Shown: positions 31,616 through 41,471 of the stretch, piece after piece
Numbering within the stretch: position 1 is the stretch's first letter
How the letters are laid out: the number at the start of each line of letters is the position of its first letter
Assembly: GCF_015500055.1 (NCBI RefSeq)
Contig: NZ_CP045492.1
Span: 2,428,501 to 2,492,500, forward strand
DNA length: 64,000 bases
Direction of reading: 5' to 3'
DNA from: Mesorhizobium sp. NBSH29
Lineage (GTDB): Bacteria; Pseudomonadota; Alphaproteobacteria; Rhizobiales; Rhizobiaceae
The notes under the pieces: model-generated
Databases searched by the model: none
What the model saw: only the letters and a program-made list of their open reading frames with translations
Told to the model about the DNA's origin: nothing
Position numbers and translations under genes: made by a program

Positions 31616-33799
31616 ATGTCTGGTGGTTACAACACGACCAATGATGTTGACGTTGATCTTGGCAGGCTGTTTTCCAGCCTTGCCCGGAATTGGCTGAGCA
31701 TTCTTTTGGTTTCTCTCATCCTGACGGGTTTGGCGCTGGCTTTCGCCTCTCTGTCCACGCCCCGCTACATGGGCGAGACGCGGTTGTTGATCGAAACTCG
31801 CGAATCCGTCTTCACCCGTCCTGATTCCGCCAATTCCGAGAGCAACAGCCCTGTGCTGGATGAAGAAGGTGTCACGAGCCAGGTCGAGGTAATCGCCTCG
31901 ACAGATATTCTGAAGCAGGTCGCCCAGAAACTCGACCTCGCCAAGCTGCGTGAATTTGATCCGGCGGCTGACATGTCTGCGCTCGGCAGGTTGCTGGTGA
32001 TGACAGGCCTCAAGGCAGACCCGAACGAAATACCGCCGGAAGAGCGCGTGCTGAAGGCATTCCGCGAAAAGCTCTCGGTCTACCGCGTGGAAAAGTCCCG
32101 CGTCATAGTCATCGAGGTTTCGTCAGAAGACCCCAAACTCGCGGCTGAAATTCCAAATGCGCTCGCCGATGCCTATCTGGCAGTTCAGCGCGATGTGAAG
32201 TCGCAATCCAACACCGACGCCACCGAATGGCTTGAGCCGGAAATCGTGGATTTGCGCAGCCGCGTGAAAGAAGCCGAGCAAAAGGTTGCGGCTTATCGTT
32301 CAAGCTCCGATCTCCTGATGGGCCAGAACAATTCAGTTCTTGCGACCCAGCAGATGTCGGAACTGTCGACCGAGCTCTCACGGGTGCGGGCGGGCCGTGC
32401 CAATGCGCAGGCCAACGCGCAAGGGGTGCGCGCAACCCTGCAGGGCGGCGGTTCGCTTGATGCCCTGCCGGAGGTGCTGTCCTCAGGCCTTATCCAACGG
32501 CTGCGTGAACGCCAGGTACAGCTGAAAGCCGACATCGCTGATCTGTCGACATCGCTGCTCAATGGCCATCCGCGCATTCGCGCGCTGAACTCGCAGCTTG
32601 CGGACCTCGACAAACAGATCCGTAACGAGGCTGAAAAGGTCATGCGGGGCCTTGAGACGGAAGCAAAAACGGCCCAGCTGCGCGAAAACCAACTCGTTGC
32701 CAGCCTCAACACGCTGAAAGCCGAAGCGTCGCGCGCCGGCGAAGAGGAGGTTGAACTACGGGCGCTTGAGCGCGAGGCTGCCTCGCAGCGCGACCTGCTG
32801 GAATCCTATCTCACCCGCTACCGCGAGGCATCCTCGCGGCGGGATCGTAACTACCTGCCAGTCGATGCCCGCATTTTTTCACGCGCCATTGTTCCCTCAG
32901 AACCTTATTTTCCCAAGACGTTGCCAATCGCCGGCGCTGCATTCGTTGCATCTTTGCTGATGATGGTCATCATCACACTTTTGCAGGAGCTGTTCAGCGG
33001 CCGCGCCATGCAGCCGGCAGCCGGAGCGCGGCCCGAGCCTATCGACGAGGTGGCCATGCCCGCCATCGCCGCGGATGCCGGTTACCCCGAGCCCTATATT
33101 GCGCAGCCCGTCCAAGCTACTGTTAGTGGACCCAGTGCCTATGTGCCCGAGCCCACGCCACCTCAGCAGCGCGAGAAACGTGAAATCCGTGCGTCGCATC
33201 TGGGTGAGGTGACCGTGGAAACCGCAGCAGAACGGCTGATAGCGGGCGGCGTCTCGCGGGCAATCTTCATATCCCCCGAAGGCGACGAGGCTGCGGCGAC
33301 TGCCGTTCTTGTGGCCCGCGAAGTGGCCGATGCCGGCTTGCGCGTGCTGTTGCTGGACCTGACCTCAACGGGTGCTGCATCGCGCCCGATGCTCGAAAGC
33401 GGCGTGTTTCCCGGCATAACCAACCTGCTCGCCTCGGAAGCGCAGTTTTCAGACGTGATCCATACCGACGCTTATTCGGATTGCCACGTTATTCCCGTTG
33501 GCACCGCCGATCCGGAGCGCGCCATGCGGGCGATTGATCGCCTGCCCATCATCATGAACTCGCTTACCACGGCCTACGACGTCGTGGTGGTGGAATGTGG
33601 CCCGGCTGATGCCAAGGGCATCCGCCGCCTGGTTTCGGATGGAACAGAGATTCTCGTTAGTGTGATCGAGCCGAAGGATGATGCGGTTGCAGAAGCGGCA
33701 GCCGATCTCGCCGCCGGTGGCTATGATCGCCTGACGATGGTGTCACCGCTAGGCTACGAGCCGCCATTCCCGCCGGTCCCCGACCGCTCGGTCGCCTAA
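31616..33799 (+). CDS. Wzc/ExoP-like polysaccharide co-polymerase with degenerate kinase domain
   Basis: 727 residues from ATG 31616 (GGAG nine bases upstream). A Wzz domain opens the protein: membrane helix at about 25-45 and periplasmic coiled-coil (about 190-400, EAEQKVAAYRSSSDLL). A second membrane helix (IAGAAFVASLLMMVIITLL) follows, then a cytoplasmic domain of BY-kinase type. In the Walker A place it reads SPEGDEAAATAV and lacks the usual GK[S/T]; the Walker A' VLLLDLTSTG keeps its Asp, and no C-terminal Tyr cluster is seen. It probably regulates chain length without kinase activity. Confidence 0.88.
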   Translation: MSGGYNTTNDVDVDLGRLFSSLARNWLSILLVSLILTGLALAFASLSTPRYMGETRLLIETRESVFTRPDSANSESNSPVLDEEGVTSQVEVIASTDILKQVAQKLDLAKLREFDPAADMSALGRLLVMTGLKADPNEIPPEERVLKAFREKLSVYRVEKSRVIVIEVSSEDPKLAAEIPNALADAYLAVQRDVKSQSNTDATEWLEPEIVDLRSRVKEAEQKVAAYRSSSDLLMGQNNSVLATQQMSELSTELSRVRAGRANAQANAQGVRATLQGGGSLDALPEVLSSGLIQRLRERQVQLKADIADLSTSLLNGHPRIRALNSQLADLDKQIRNEAEKVMRGLETEAKTAQLRENQLVASLNTLKAEASRAGEEEVELRALEREAASQRDLLESYLTRYREASSRRDRNYLPVDARIFSRAIVPSEPYFPKTLPIAGAAFVASLLMMVIITLLQELFSGRAMQPAAGARPEPIDEVAMPAIAADAGYPEPYIAQPVQATVSGPSAYVPEPTPPQQREKREIRASHLGEVTVETAAERLIAGGVSRAIFISPEGDEAAATAVLVAREVADAGLRVLLLDLTSTGAASRPMLESGVFPGITNLLASEAQFSDVIHTDAYSDCHVIPVGTADPERAMRAIDRLPIIMNSLTTAYDVVVVECGPADAKGIRRLVSDGTEILVSVIEPKDDAVAEAAADLAAGGYDRLTMVSPLGYEPPFPPVPDRSVA

Positions 33800-33802
33800 G
33801 GC

Positions 33803-34987
33803 TCATTCTTCGGCGACCGGGGCACTGCCCTGGCCGCGCCGTCGACGCAGTGCCTTTGCCAGGCGCCAGGCCAAAGGGCTGTTCTTGACAAACGACGTGA
33901 TCCGGTTGCGTGCCCGCATCACGTGCGCCAAAAGCGCGCCACGGCGGGTCAGCGGTACCAGCACATCATACTGGATGATTTCCAGATCGCACCAGAGCCG
34001 CTTGTAGGGCTCATCGCCGACGGAAAAATCATAGACCGAAAGCCCTCCTTCGCAGGCCTCGCGGATGTTTTCAAAGAACAGGAAATCGCCTGGGCTGGTT
34101 GAGGCAAGCTCGTCGTCAGAAATAGAACCGAACTCGCAGACCAGCCTGTCACACGTGCGGCTTGAGCCGGTGATGGCACGGATCTGGCCATCCACCTCCA
34201 GCCCGTGCAGGACATAGGCAGGTGGGTTTTCTGCCAGTGCCTGCGCAAACAGGGCGCGGAAAAAGGACTGGACGTCCTGCCTGCCAAAAACATTGGCAAT
34301 ACCAAGCTTGCGAAACCGTTCATCTTTCATGACGAAGAACGCATCAAGCAGGGCATCGACGTCAGCCGGTGTTTTTGCCTCGACGCGGCGAAATCCGCCA
34401 GCCGCCTCGAACTTGCGCTGTTGCGACCGGTGTTTCTTCCGCTTTCTCTTGCCGCTGGTGCGGCTGAGCAACGCTTCAAATCCGCCTTCCAGACTGACCG
34501 CAAGCGCCAGGTTCGCGCTTGGTGCGTTTTGGAAGGCCAGCAACGGATTGGTGGCTGTGCCGCACGTTTCGGCCAGCCGCTCGAGCGCCAGCATGTCGAT
34601 ATCAGGACGTGCAGCGTGGATGGCAGCAAACAGCGCATCGAGTTCTGAAGGCGCGACAATGCCCGATAGCGGTGCAAAATTGCCATTGGCATGGCGCTCG
34701 CCCATGAACCGCGCCACCTTCAGCGGTCCAGACTTCACCACCTCAAGCGCCAGCGCGAAAACGGGTGCCTCGACCGGTCCAAGGGTGGCGACGATGAAGT
34801 CCGGCACAACATGCCGGGCCCAGGCGTCGATCCAGCCAAAATCTTGCGAGGGCGAAGCGGAGGATGCCGTGCAGGCATTGCGGTAAGCGACGAGCGCCGC
34901 ATCTGGGTCCGTTCGCACATGCGCTGACCGCGCTCCGCTGGCCACGGACCGGCTCTGCCGGCCTGCTGCTGCCGCGTCCACCATCAT
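33803..34987 (-). CDS. GNAT-type acyltransferase, CelD/BcsL-like
   Basis: About 394 residues from ATG 34987; a longer frame reaching 35497 has no supporting start. The C-terminal half resembles Acetyltransf_6 (CelD/BcsL-like) proteins: RKKHRSQQRKFEAAGGF, LLDAFFVMKDERFRKLGI, and later SISDDELASTSPGDFLFF and VYDFSVGDEPYKRLW. Members are found with cellulose and exopolysaccharide genes. Its position directly after the Wzc-like gene (convergent, three bases apart) points to polymer decoration or a related role. The substrate is unknown. Confidence 0.8.
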   Translation of the reverse strand: MMVDAAAAGRQSRSVASGARSAHVRTDPDAALVAYRNACTASSASPSQDFGWIDAWARHVVPDFIVATLGPVEAPVFALALEVVKSGPLKVARFMGERHANGNFAPLSGIVAPSELDALFAAIHAARPDIDMLALERLAETCGTATNPLLAFQNAPSANLALAVSLEGGFEALLSRTSGKRKRKKHRSQQRKFEAAGGFRRVEAKTPADVDALLDAFFVMKDERFRKLGIANVFGRQDVQSFFRALFAQALAENPPAYVLHGLEVDGQIRAITGSSRTCDRLVCEFGSISDDELASTSPGDFLFFENIREACEGGLSVYDFSVGDEPYKRLWCDLEIIQYDVLVPLTRRGALLAHVMRARNRITSFVKNSPLAWRLAKALRRRRGQGSAPVAEE

Positions 34988-35094
34988 AAAAATTCCATTG
35001 AGCGTATGCCCTGCGCGCGTCCCGACGTGCCGGAAGGATAGCGCAAAAATGTGAATGAATGTTTCGAACGCGGAGCAGCCGGGCAGCGCGCTGG

Positions 35095-35319
35095 CTAGGG
35101 TTTTATCTTGCGCGGGCGCGGCTCCAGGATCAGCCACTTGATGATGCCCATGGCGGGCAAGATCCAGAGAATGCCGCTGAACAGGAAGAATGCCAGATGC
35201 ACAAGCGGGCCCGACTCGGCCAGCTGCCCAACGGCGATGATCGTGGCGACCAGCGCGTAGAGGATCACCAGCAGAACCAGAAGTACGGCTCCGATCAGTT
35301 TTTTCAGGCGAATGGGCAT
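35095..35319 (-). CDS. DUF2842 family small membrane protein
   Basis: 74 residues with two membrane helices ([21 protein letters not shown] and [19 protein letters not shown]), beginning [10 protein letters not shown] as in DUF2842 proteins of alphaproteobacteria. It is commonly found near the heme A synthase gene. The ATG has AAAGGAAAGCC upstream. The function is not known. Confidence 0.85.
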   Translation of the reverse strand: MPIRLKKLIGAVLLVLLVILYALVATIIAVGQLAESGPLVHLAFFLFSGILWILPAMGIIKWLILEPRPRKIKP

Positions 35320-35477
35320 CGGCTTTCCTTTTGCCGCGTCCTACTGCCTGCGGGCGGCGGGCGCAACATGTGCGTAACCCAGGGTCGTCGCCGCGACGGC
35401 GTGTCGCGCGAGCCTTTGCCTTGCATCCAGCAGCCCTATGCTTCACTGATCCCGCCAAAAGGAGCCGTGACCAACCC

Positions 35478-36557
35478 ATGTCGGCAACCCGTTTCACCTC
35501 TTCGCCCTCAGGCCTGCATGAACGCGACCGTCGCGCTGTCAGGCTTTGGCTCTACGCCGTGCTTCTGGTGCTGGTTACCATTGTGATGGTCGGCGGCGCC
35601 ACCCGGATGACAGGTTCTGGCCTGTCGATCACCGAATGGAAGCCGATCCATGGTGTCGTCCCGCCGCTTAACGCGAGCGAATGGCAGGAAGAGTTTGATA
35701 AATACCGGCAGATTCCGCAATATCAGCAGATCAACAAGGGCATGGCGCTGGACGAATTCAAGCGCATCTTCTGGTGGGAATGGGCGCACCGCAATCTGGC
35801 GCGCGGCGTCGGGTTTTTGGTCGCCATCCCGCTGATTTTCTTCTGGGTGAGTGGCCGGCTTGAACGGCACATGAAACCGCGCCTGATCGGCCTGCTGGCG
35901 CTGGGCGGGCTGCAAGGTGCCATCGGCTGGTGGATGGTGGCGTCAGGGCTGGTCGATCGGGTATCCGTCAGCCAGTACCGGCTTGCCACGCATCTGACGC
36001 TTGCCTGCGTGATCATCATGGTAACCGTCTATCTGGCGCGCGCGCTGGCCCCGCACACGCAATATCGCGCCGACCGTTCAACCCAGCGCATTGCCGGGAT
36101 TCTGGTGGCGATGGTGCTGGTGCAGATCTATCTCGGCGGGCTTGTTGCCGGCCTCCATGCGGGCCTGTCCTACAACACCTGGCCGCTGATGGACGGTGCG
36201 ATCATCCCGGGCGATCTGTTCGCCATCGAGCCTGCATGGCGCAATCTGTTCGAAAACCCCAAAACCGTCCAGTTTATCCACCGCATGTTCGCCTATGCGC
36301 TGCTGGCGGCTGCACTTTGGCACGCGATCGCGGCTACCCGGTCAGAACCCGGCACCACGCATCAGCGCCGCGCCTGGCTGCTGTTCACGGCCATCCTCGC
36401 ACAGGCTGGCATTGGCATTGCCACGCTTCTGGCGCAGGCGCACATTCATGCAGCCCTGCTTCATCAGTTCGTCGCTGTGATCGTGCTGATCCTCGCCACC
36501 GCCCACTGGCGCGGCACCAAAGGCGCCTATCCGCTGCCGGGCGAGGGCAGGGCATAA
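35478..36557 (+). CDS. ctaA: Heme A synthase (COX15/CtaA)
   Basis: 359 residues from ATG 35478; a longer upstream frame is a non-coding extension. The protein has eight membrane helices and the family motifs [38 protein letters not shown] (heme-binding histidine), [23 protein letters not shown] and [11 protein letters not shown]. It oxidises heme O to heme A for cytochrome c oxidase, acting in the inner membrane. It is transcribed alone, divergent from DUF2842. Confidence 0.95.
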   Translation: MSATRFTSSPSGLHERDRRAVRLWLYAVLLVLVTIVMVGGATRMTGSGLSITEWKPIHGVVPPLNASEWQEEFDKYRQIPQYQQINKGMALDEFKRIFWWEWAHRNLARGVGFLVAIPLIFFWVSGRLERHMKPRLIGLLALGGLQGAIGWWMVASGLVDRVSVSQYRLATHLTLACVIIMVTVYLARALAPHTQYRADRSTQRIAGILVAMVLVQIYLGGLVAGLHAGLSYNTWPLMDGAIIPGDLFAIEPAWRNLFENPKTVQFIHRMFAYALLAAALWHAIAATRSEPGTTHQRRAWLLFTAILAQAGIGIATLLAQAHIHAALLHQFVAVIVLILATAHWRGTKGAYPLPGEGRA

Positions 36558-36685
36558 GCGCTTTTCTCGTTACCTTGAAGGTTGGGCACAGGAGCTGCGC
36601 GCAGCGATGCGAAGAGGCGCGGCAGAGAGTTCAGCCGCCGTGGCGTTTGCCCTCATTCGCAGTGGCGAGGGAAAGCACTTCCGCC

Positions 36686-37612
36686 TCAAAGCCCGAGCAT
36701 CAGATCCATATTCTGAACAGCTGCACCGGACGCGCCCTTGCCGAGATTGTCATAGACGGCGACCAGCAGCGCCTGGGCGCGCTGATCGTTGGCAAACACA
36801 TGCAGGCGCATGCGGTTGGTGCCGTTGTAGATCTCCGGATTGATTTCATCGGAGCGTTCTATCTCGGCAAGCGGCGCCACTTCGACGACGCCGCCGCCAA
36901 GACCGGCATAGTGATCGGCAATGGCTTCATGCATCTCAGCGCCGGTCGGCACGCGCGACAGATGGCCAAGCTGGAGTGGTACGACCGTAATCATGCCTTG
37001 CGCGAAATTACCCACGGCCGGCTGCATGATCGGGTCATGCCCGAGTTTTGCGTAGGCGCGAATTTCGGGCACATGCTTGTGCTTGAGGGATAGGCCGTAA
37101 GGCAAAAAGCCCGGTGCGGCAGAACCCTTTTCAACATAGTCTTCCATCATGGGCCGCCCGCCGCCCGAATAGCCGGAAATGCCATTCACAGTGACTGGAT
37201 AATCCGCCGGCAAAAGCCCAGCCGTCACCAGCGGACGCAGCATGGCGATGGGTCCCTGCGGCCAGCAACCGGGATTGGCCACCCGTTTGGCCGCGCGCAC
37301 GGCATCCATCTGCGCAGCATCAAGCTCGGGAAAACCATAAGTCCAGCCCTCGGCGACACGGTGTGCGGTCGACGCGTCGATGACGCGTGTGGTGTCGTTT
37401 TCGATCAGCGAAACGCTTTCCTTGGCCGCGTCGTCGGGCAGGCACAGGATCGCGATGTCGGCAGCGTTCAAAAATTCGGCCCGGGCATCGCGATCCTTGC
37501 GCTTATCGGCTGGCACCGAGATGACCTCCACATTGCGTCGGTCGGCCAACAGCGTCCGGATCTGCAGGCCGGTGGTGCCGTGTTCGCCGTCGATGAAGAT
37601 TTTCGGTGCCAT
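36686..37612 (-). CDS. argC: N-acetyl-gamma-glutamyl-phosphate reductase (type II)
   Basis: 308 residues from ATG 37612; an upstream Met at 37624 would add four residues. The NADP-binding segment FIDGEHGTTGLQIRTLL and the catalytic-Cys motif VANPGCWPQGPIAM identify a short ArgC of the type found in rhizobia and other proteobacteria. It makes N-acetyl-glutamate semialdehyde in arginine synthesis. A conserved GISGYSGGGRPMMEDY is also visible. It is downstream of the agmatinase gene by 74 bases. Confidence 0.95.
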   Translation of the reverse strand: MAPKIFIDGEHGTTGLQIRTLLADRRNVEVISVPADKRKDRDARAEFLNAADIAILCLPDDAAKESVSLIENDTTRVIDASTAHRVAEGWTYGFPELDAAQMDAVRAAKRVANPGCWPQGPIAMLRPLVTAGLLPADYPVTVNGISGYSGGGRPMMEDYVEKGSAAPGFLPYGLSLKHKHVPEIRAYAKLGHDPIMQPAVGNFAQGMITVVPLQLGHLSRVPTGAEMHEAIADHYAGLGGGVVEVAPLAEIERSDEINPEIYNGTNRMRLHVFANDQRAQALLVAVYDNLGKGASGAAVQNMDLMLGL

Positions 37613-37686
37613 TGTCGTTCTCATTTTTTCTGTTTTCAAACAGGATGTTGGATCAGCTTTCTGAATCAGGTTGAAAGCTGGTTGAA

Positions 37687-38652
37687 TCAATCTGTGAGCG
37701 CTGCCTGTCGTGCACGTCGTTCAGCCACGAGGCCGAGAAAATGCATCGCCACCGTGGCGCCGGCAATGGCCGTTATATCGGCATGGTCATAGGCTGGCGC
37801 AACCTCGACAATATCGGCTCCGACGATCTCGTTATTGCCAAGCTGGCGCAGTACCGACAGGATCTTTGCCGTCGACGGACCGCCGGAAACAGGCGTGCCG
37901 GTGCCAGGCGCAAAGGCCGGATCGAAACAGTCGATGTCAAAAGTCAGATAGGCTTTCTTGCCACCCGTACGCTCGGCAATTGCATAGGCGATATCGGCCG
38001 GGCGCATATCCTCGATGTCATGGCCATAGAGGATTTTTATGCCAAAGCTTTCCGGTGCATGAGTGCGGATGCCGATCTGGATCGAGCGGTCAGGATCAAC
38101 TATCCCGTCGCGCACCGCACGCGCCACGAAGGAGCCGTGATCGATCCGCTTGCCATCATCAAACCAAGTGTCCTGATGCGCATCAAAATGAATCAGCGCC
38201 AGCGGCCCGTGCACCGCCGCATGTGCCTTCAAGAGTGGCCAGGTGACATAGTGATCGCCCCCCATCGACAGCAGGAACGCGCCCGATTCAAGAATTTTGG
38301 CCGCCTCGGCCTCGATCTTGGCCGGCGTGTCCTGATGGTTGCCGTAGTCGAGCAGGCAATCGCCATAATCGACAACGCGCATTGTCTCAAAGAGATCGCG
38401 GTCAAATGGATATTGCGGATCATTGTCAAAGATCGCCGAAGCGCGGCGGATCGCCTGCGGTCCAAACCGCGCGCCCGGCCGGTTTGAGACCGCGGCGTCG
38501 AAGGGAATGCCCCAGACAACCGCATCTGCCCCGGTCACATCCTTTGAATAGCGGCGACGCATGAAGGACAGCGCGCCGGCATAGGTGGGGTCCTCGGCAG
38601 CACCTTCGGCCGTGCTCGCCATAAAGGCGTTGTCGATCGAACTCGATGGCAT
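37687..38652 (-). CDS. speB: Agmatinase / ureohydrolase family
   Basis: 321 residues from ATG 38652 (GAGAGGGAC upstream). The binuclear Mn motifs GGDHYVTW, HFDAHQDTW and FDIDCFDPAFAPGTG are intact, so it is an active ureohydrolase. SpeB converts agmatine to putrescine and urea; other members act on guanidinobutyrate or arginine, so the exact substrate is an inference from sequence similarity. Next to argC, this supports a role in arginine/polyamine metabolism. Confidence 0.9.
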   Translation of the reverse strand: MPSSSIDNAFMASTAEGAAEDPTYAGALSFMRRRYSKDVTGADAVVWGIPFDAAVSNRPGARFGPQAIRRASAIFDNDPQYPFDRDLFETMRVVDYGDCLLDYGNHQDTPAKIEAEAAKILESGAFLLSMGGDHYVTWPLLKAHAAVHGPLALIHFDAHQDTWFDDGKRIDHGSFVARAVRDGIVDPDRSIQIGIRTHAPESFGIKILYGHDIEDMRPADIAYAIAERTGGKKAYLTFDIDCFDPAFAPGTGTPVSGGPSTAKILSVLRQLGNNEIVGADIVEVAPAYDHADITAIAGATVAMHFLGLVAERRARQAALTD

Positions 38653-38751
38653 GGGCGTCCCTCTCCGAATTTCAGAACGGCCCTTATTCGATATTCCGTG
38701 ACGAAATGCGACCCTTTTCATCCGCTTTGAAGGGTGGCGTGCCCGCACAAC

Positions 38752-38779
38752 AAAAAAGCGGACCCGAAGGCCCGCTTTT
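38752..38779 (-). terminator. Rho-independent terminator of rplM-rpsI
   Basis: On the minus strand, a GC-rich stem (GCGGGCC-TTCG-GGTCCGC) with a TTCG loop is followed by TTTTTT. It lies 39 bases after the rpsI stop and would end the ribosomal protein operon. Confidence 0.9.
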
Positions 38780-38818
38780 CCAACTCTGCATCTGCGAGGC
38801 TGAACCTCGCAAAGGATA

Positions 38819-39295
38819 TTAGCGCTTCGAGAACTGGAACGAACGACGGGCTTTTGCCTTGCCGTACTTCTTACGTTCAACAACACGGCTATCGCGGGTC
38901 AGGAAGCCGCCCTTTTTGAGCACAGGGCGCAGGCCCGGCTCGTAATAGGTGAGCGCCTTGGAGATGCCGTGACGCACAGCACCTGCCTGGCCCGAAAGAC
39001 CACCACCGACAACGGTGGCGACGATATCGAACTGGCCGCTGCGGTTGGTTGCAATGATCGGTTGGTTCAGGATCATCTGCAGGACGGGACGCGCGAAATA
39101 GGCCGCGAATTCCTTGTCGTTGACGATGATCTTGCCCGAACCGGGCTTAACCCAGACGCGGGCAATGGCGTTCTTGCGCTTGCCGGTGGCATAAGCGCGG
39201 CCCTGCTTGTCCAGCTTCTGGACGTGGACAGGAGGGGCAGCCTGCGTGGAGACAGCGGCAGTGCCCAGCTCTGCGAGCGAATTCAGCTCAGCCAT
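38819..39295 (-). CDS. rpsI: 30S ribosomal protein S9
   Basis: 158 residues, with conserved S9 features: [50 protein letters not shown] and the C-terminal [18 protein letters not shown]. The N-terminal extension of about 30 residues ([17 protein letters not shown]) is usual in alphaproteobacteria. It is co-transcribed with rplM, two bases downstream. Confidence 0.97.
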   Translation of the reverse strand: MAELNSLAELGTAAVSTQAAPPVHVQKLDKQGRAYATGKRKNAIARVWVKPGSGKIIVNDKEFAAYFARPVLQMILNQPIIATNRSGQFDIVATVVGGGLSGQAGAVRHGISKALTYYEPGLRPVLKKGGFLTRDSRVVERKKYGKAKARRSFQFSKR

Positions 39296-39297
39296 GT

Positions 39298-39762
39298 CTA
39301 GCCTCTCTTCGTGTTTTTGGAGTTCATTGCAGCAACGTCCAGAACTTCCGGCTGCTGGGCAACGTGTGGGTGTTCGGTTCCAGCGTAGACGCGCAGGTTT
39401 TTCATCTGGCGACGGCCAAGCGGGCCGCGTGGAACCATGCGTTCAACGGCCTTTTCAACGACACGCTCAGGGAAACGACCCTCGAGAAGCTGGCGCGCAG
39501 TGCGCTGCTTGATGCCGCCGGGGTGGCCGGTGTGCCAGTAGTAGACTTTGTCGGTGAATTTCTTGCCGGTCAGCGCAATCTTGTCGGCGTTGATGACAAT
39601 AACATTGTCGCCATCGTCGACATGCGGCGTGAAAGTGGCTTTGTGTTTGCCGCGAAGACGGTTGGCGACGATAGTGGCAAGACGACCAACGACGAGGTTC
39701 TCGGCGTCGATAATCACCCACTTCTTCACCACGTCCGCAGGCTTCTGCGAAAAGGTTTTCAT
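39298..39762 (-). CDS. rplM: 50S ribosomal protein L13
   Basis: 154 residues. The second of two in-frame Met codons is chosen (39762) because GGAAG lies seven bases upstream; the first, 39768, is only one base from it. Family motifs include [36 protein letters not shown] and [18 protein letters not shown]. It is an early-assembly protein of the large subunit and the first gene of the rplM-rpsI operon. Confidence 0.97.
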   Translation of the reverse strand: MKTFSQKPADVVKKWVIIDAENLVVGRLATIVANRLRGKHKATFTPHVDDGDNVIVINADKIALTGKKFTDKVYYWHTGHPGGIKQRTARQLLEGRFPERVVEKAVERMVPRGPLGRRQMKNLRVYAGTEHPHVAQQPEVLDVAAMNSKNTKRG

Positions 39763-39884
39763 GTTCATCTTCCAGTTGGACCTTGCCGGGCGAGCCCGCG
39801 CGAGGCGTTTCTTGTTGCTTGAATTGCCAAAAGTTTGACAAAAGTGAAACGGCAGCCTTTGCGGGGCCGCTGTTCTGTCGAGGC

Positions 39885-39913
39885 TTATAGGCGAGGGGAG
39901 GGGGAAGCGTCAA
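39885..39913 (-). promoter_or_regulatory. Housekeeping-type promoter of rplM-rpsI
   Basis: On the minus strand, TTGACG (39913-39908) and CTATAA (39890-39885) are separated by 17 bases, a good sigma-70-type pair. It lies about 120 bases upstream of rplM. The stretch 39914-40063 shows no gene. Confidence 0.75.
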
Positions 39914-40063
39914 GCGGCTGGAAAGGCCGGATACTGAAAGAAAATAAACAAAAACAAATAGTTAGTGATGGGGTATTATTTTACCGCCGAGATGGGGGTG
40001 CTTTTTGGCGGTCGGGGTGCACTCTTCGCCGATGCGTTTCAGAAAACATCGTCGCGCGCCACC

Positions 40064-40501
40064 TTATCGCCGCGCCAGCGAATATGTCCCAGTCGCATAG
40101 GCCGCCGTCGCGCCGTCGGCGACAATATCCACTGCGAACACCATCAGGCTTTTGCCAAGCTTGAGGATGCGGCAATGGCCTTCGATCGGGCCAGCGGGGG
40201 CCTTGCGCATGAAATTGATGTCGAGATTGGTGGTTACCGAGAGCGGGTCCGGCCCAGCATGGGAAAGCGCCAGCACATAGCCGCCAATATCGGCTAGCGT
40301 AAACAGACAAGGGCCGGAAACCGTGCCGCCTGGGCGCAGATGGCGCTGGTCGGCGTCCAGCCGCACTAGGCAGGCGCCGGGCGAAATGTCGATGGCGCGA
40401 TAGGCGGGCTTGCCATCATTGAGTTGCGGATAGGCGTCCGCGAGCAAGCGGTTCACCGCCTCCGCAGTCATCTGTGGTGTCAGTGCTTTTTGTCCCTGCA
40501 T
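40064..40501 (-). CDS. PaaI-family acyl-CoA thioesterase
   Basis: 145 residues from ATG 40501 (GGGGAAC upstream). The hotdog fold is shown by RPGGTVSGPCLFTLADIGGYVLAL, LSVTTNLDINFMRKAP and HCRILKLGKSLMVFAVDI, the pattern of the PaaI/4HBT group. It would hydrolyse an acyl-CoA; the substrate is unknown. It is divergent from the enoyl-CoA hydratase gene, with a 143-base intergenic region. Confidence 0.88.
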   Translation of the reverse strand: MQGQKALTPQMTAEAVNRLLADAYPQLNDGKPAYRAIDISPGACLVRLDADQRHLRPGGTVSGPCLFTLADIGGYVLALSHAGPDPLSVTTNLDINFMRKAPAGPIEGHCRILKLGKSLMVFAVDIVADGATAAYATGTYSLARR

Positions 40502-40644
40502 CGTTCCCCGTGATCCTCGTAGCATGTGTAGTGCCAGCATACAGAGCCACATTTCACCACTTTTCTTCAAGCGGCCACGTGTTACCTATGGATGGGTAAC
40601 GCACCGCAAGTGCGATTAAGTTGTCGGAATTTGAGGTGGAGCAG

Positions 40645-41466
40645 ATGACTGAAGTGGTGGCTTTGAAGCAAGTCGAGGGGGAGGGGCCGGTGCGCGTGGA
40701 GCAGCATGGCACGGTCCTGCGTTTGACGCTCGCCAATCCGCCCGCCAATGCGCTGTCTCTGGCAGTGATGGCCGCGCTGCAAGCCGATCTGGCCCGCGCC
40801 CACGGCGACAAATCGGTGCATGTCATCGTCATTGCGGCTGCGGGAAAACTGTTTTCTGCCGGCCATGATCTGAAAGAGATGACGCCGCACCGAAAAGACC
40901 CGGACCACGGCCGCGCCTTCTTTGAACAGACGATGGGCGCCTGCGCAGATCTAATGCAGGCCATCGTCAACCACCCCAAGCCCGTCATCGCCGAGGTCGA
41001 CGGACTGGCGACCGCCGCCGGATGCCAGCTGGTCGCAAGCTGTGATCTGGCGATTGCCTCGCAAGAGGCGACGTTCTGCACACCGGGCGTCAACATCGGG
41101 CTGTTCTGCTCGACGCCGATGGTAGCGCTGTCGCGCAACATGTCGCGCAAGCATGCGATGGAAATGCTTCTGACCGGGGAAACCATCGATGCGTCATCAG
41201 CGCGCGAATTCGGGTTGATCAACCGCGTGGTGCCTCGCGAATATCTGAATCAGATTGTCATGAAATACGCGCAAACCATTGCATCCAAATCGCCTTTGAC
41301 GCTGAAGATCGGCAAGGAGGCGTTTTACAAACAGGCCGAAAAGGGACTGGCAGAAGCCTATGACTACGCGTCACGGGTGATGGTACAAAACATGCTGGCG
41401 CGCGACGCCGAAGAAGGCATCGGCGCCTTCCTTGAAAAGCGCGAACCCGACTGGACGGCAGAGTGA
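40645..41466 (+). CDS. Enoyl-CoA hydratase/isomerase family protein
   Basis: 273 residues from ATG 40645 (GAGGTGGAG upstream). A TTG at 40621 would add eight residues. The crotonase fold motifs are GTVLRLTLANPPANALSL, FSAGHDLKEM (oxyanion hole), VDGLATAAGCQLVASCDLAIA, and FCTPGVNIGLFCSTPM. The family catalyses hydration or isomerisation of CoA-linked acids. The downstream CoA-binding protein is coupled (the stop is just before its start). Confidence 0.92.
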   Translation: MTEVVALKQVEGEGPVRVEQHGTVLRLTLANPPANALSLAVMAALQADLARAHGDKSVHVIVIAAAGKLFSAGHDLKEMTPHRKDPDHGRAFFEQTMGACADLMQAIVNHPKPVIAEVDGLATAAGCQLVASCDLAIASQEATFCTPGVNIGLFCSTPMVALSRNMSRKHAMEMLLTGETIDASSAREFGLINRVVPREYLNQIVMKYAQTIASKSPLTLKIGKEAFYKQAEKGLAEAYDYASRVMVQNMLARDAEEGIGAFLEKREPDWTAE

Positions 41467-41471
41467 TTGGC

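Noticed and set aside
34988-35497. N-terminal extension of the GNAT gene to 35497
   Set aside because: The extra 170 residues overlap DUF2842 and have no family similarity or ribosome site; the ATG at 34987 is sufficient.
35930-37093. 387-residue plus-strand open frame over ctaA and argC
   Set aside because: It crosses two real genes in another frame and orientation; composition rich in Arg, His, Cys.
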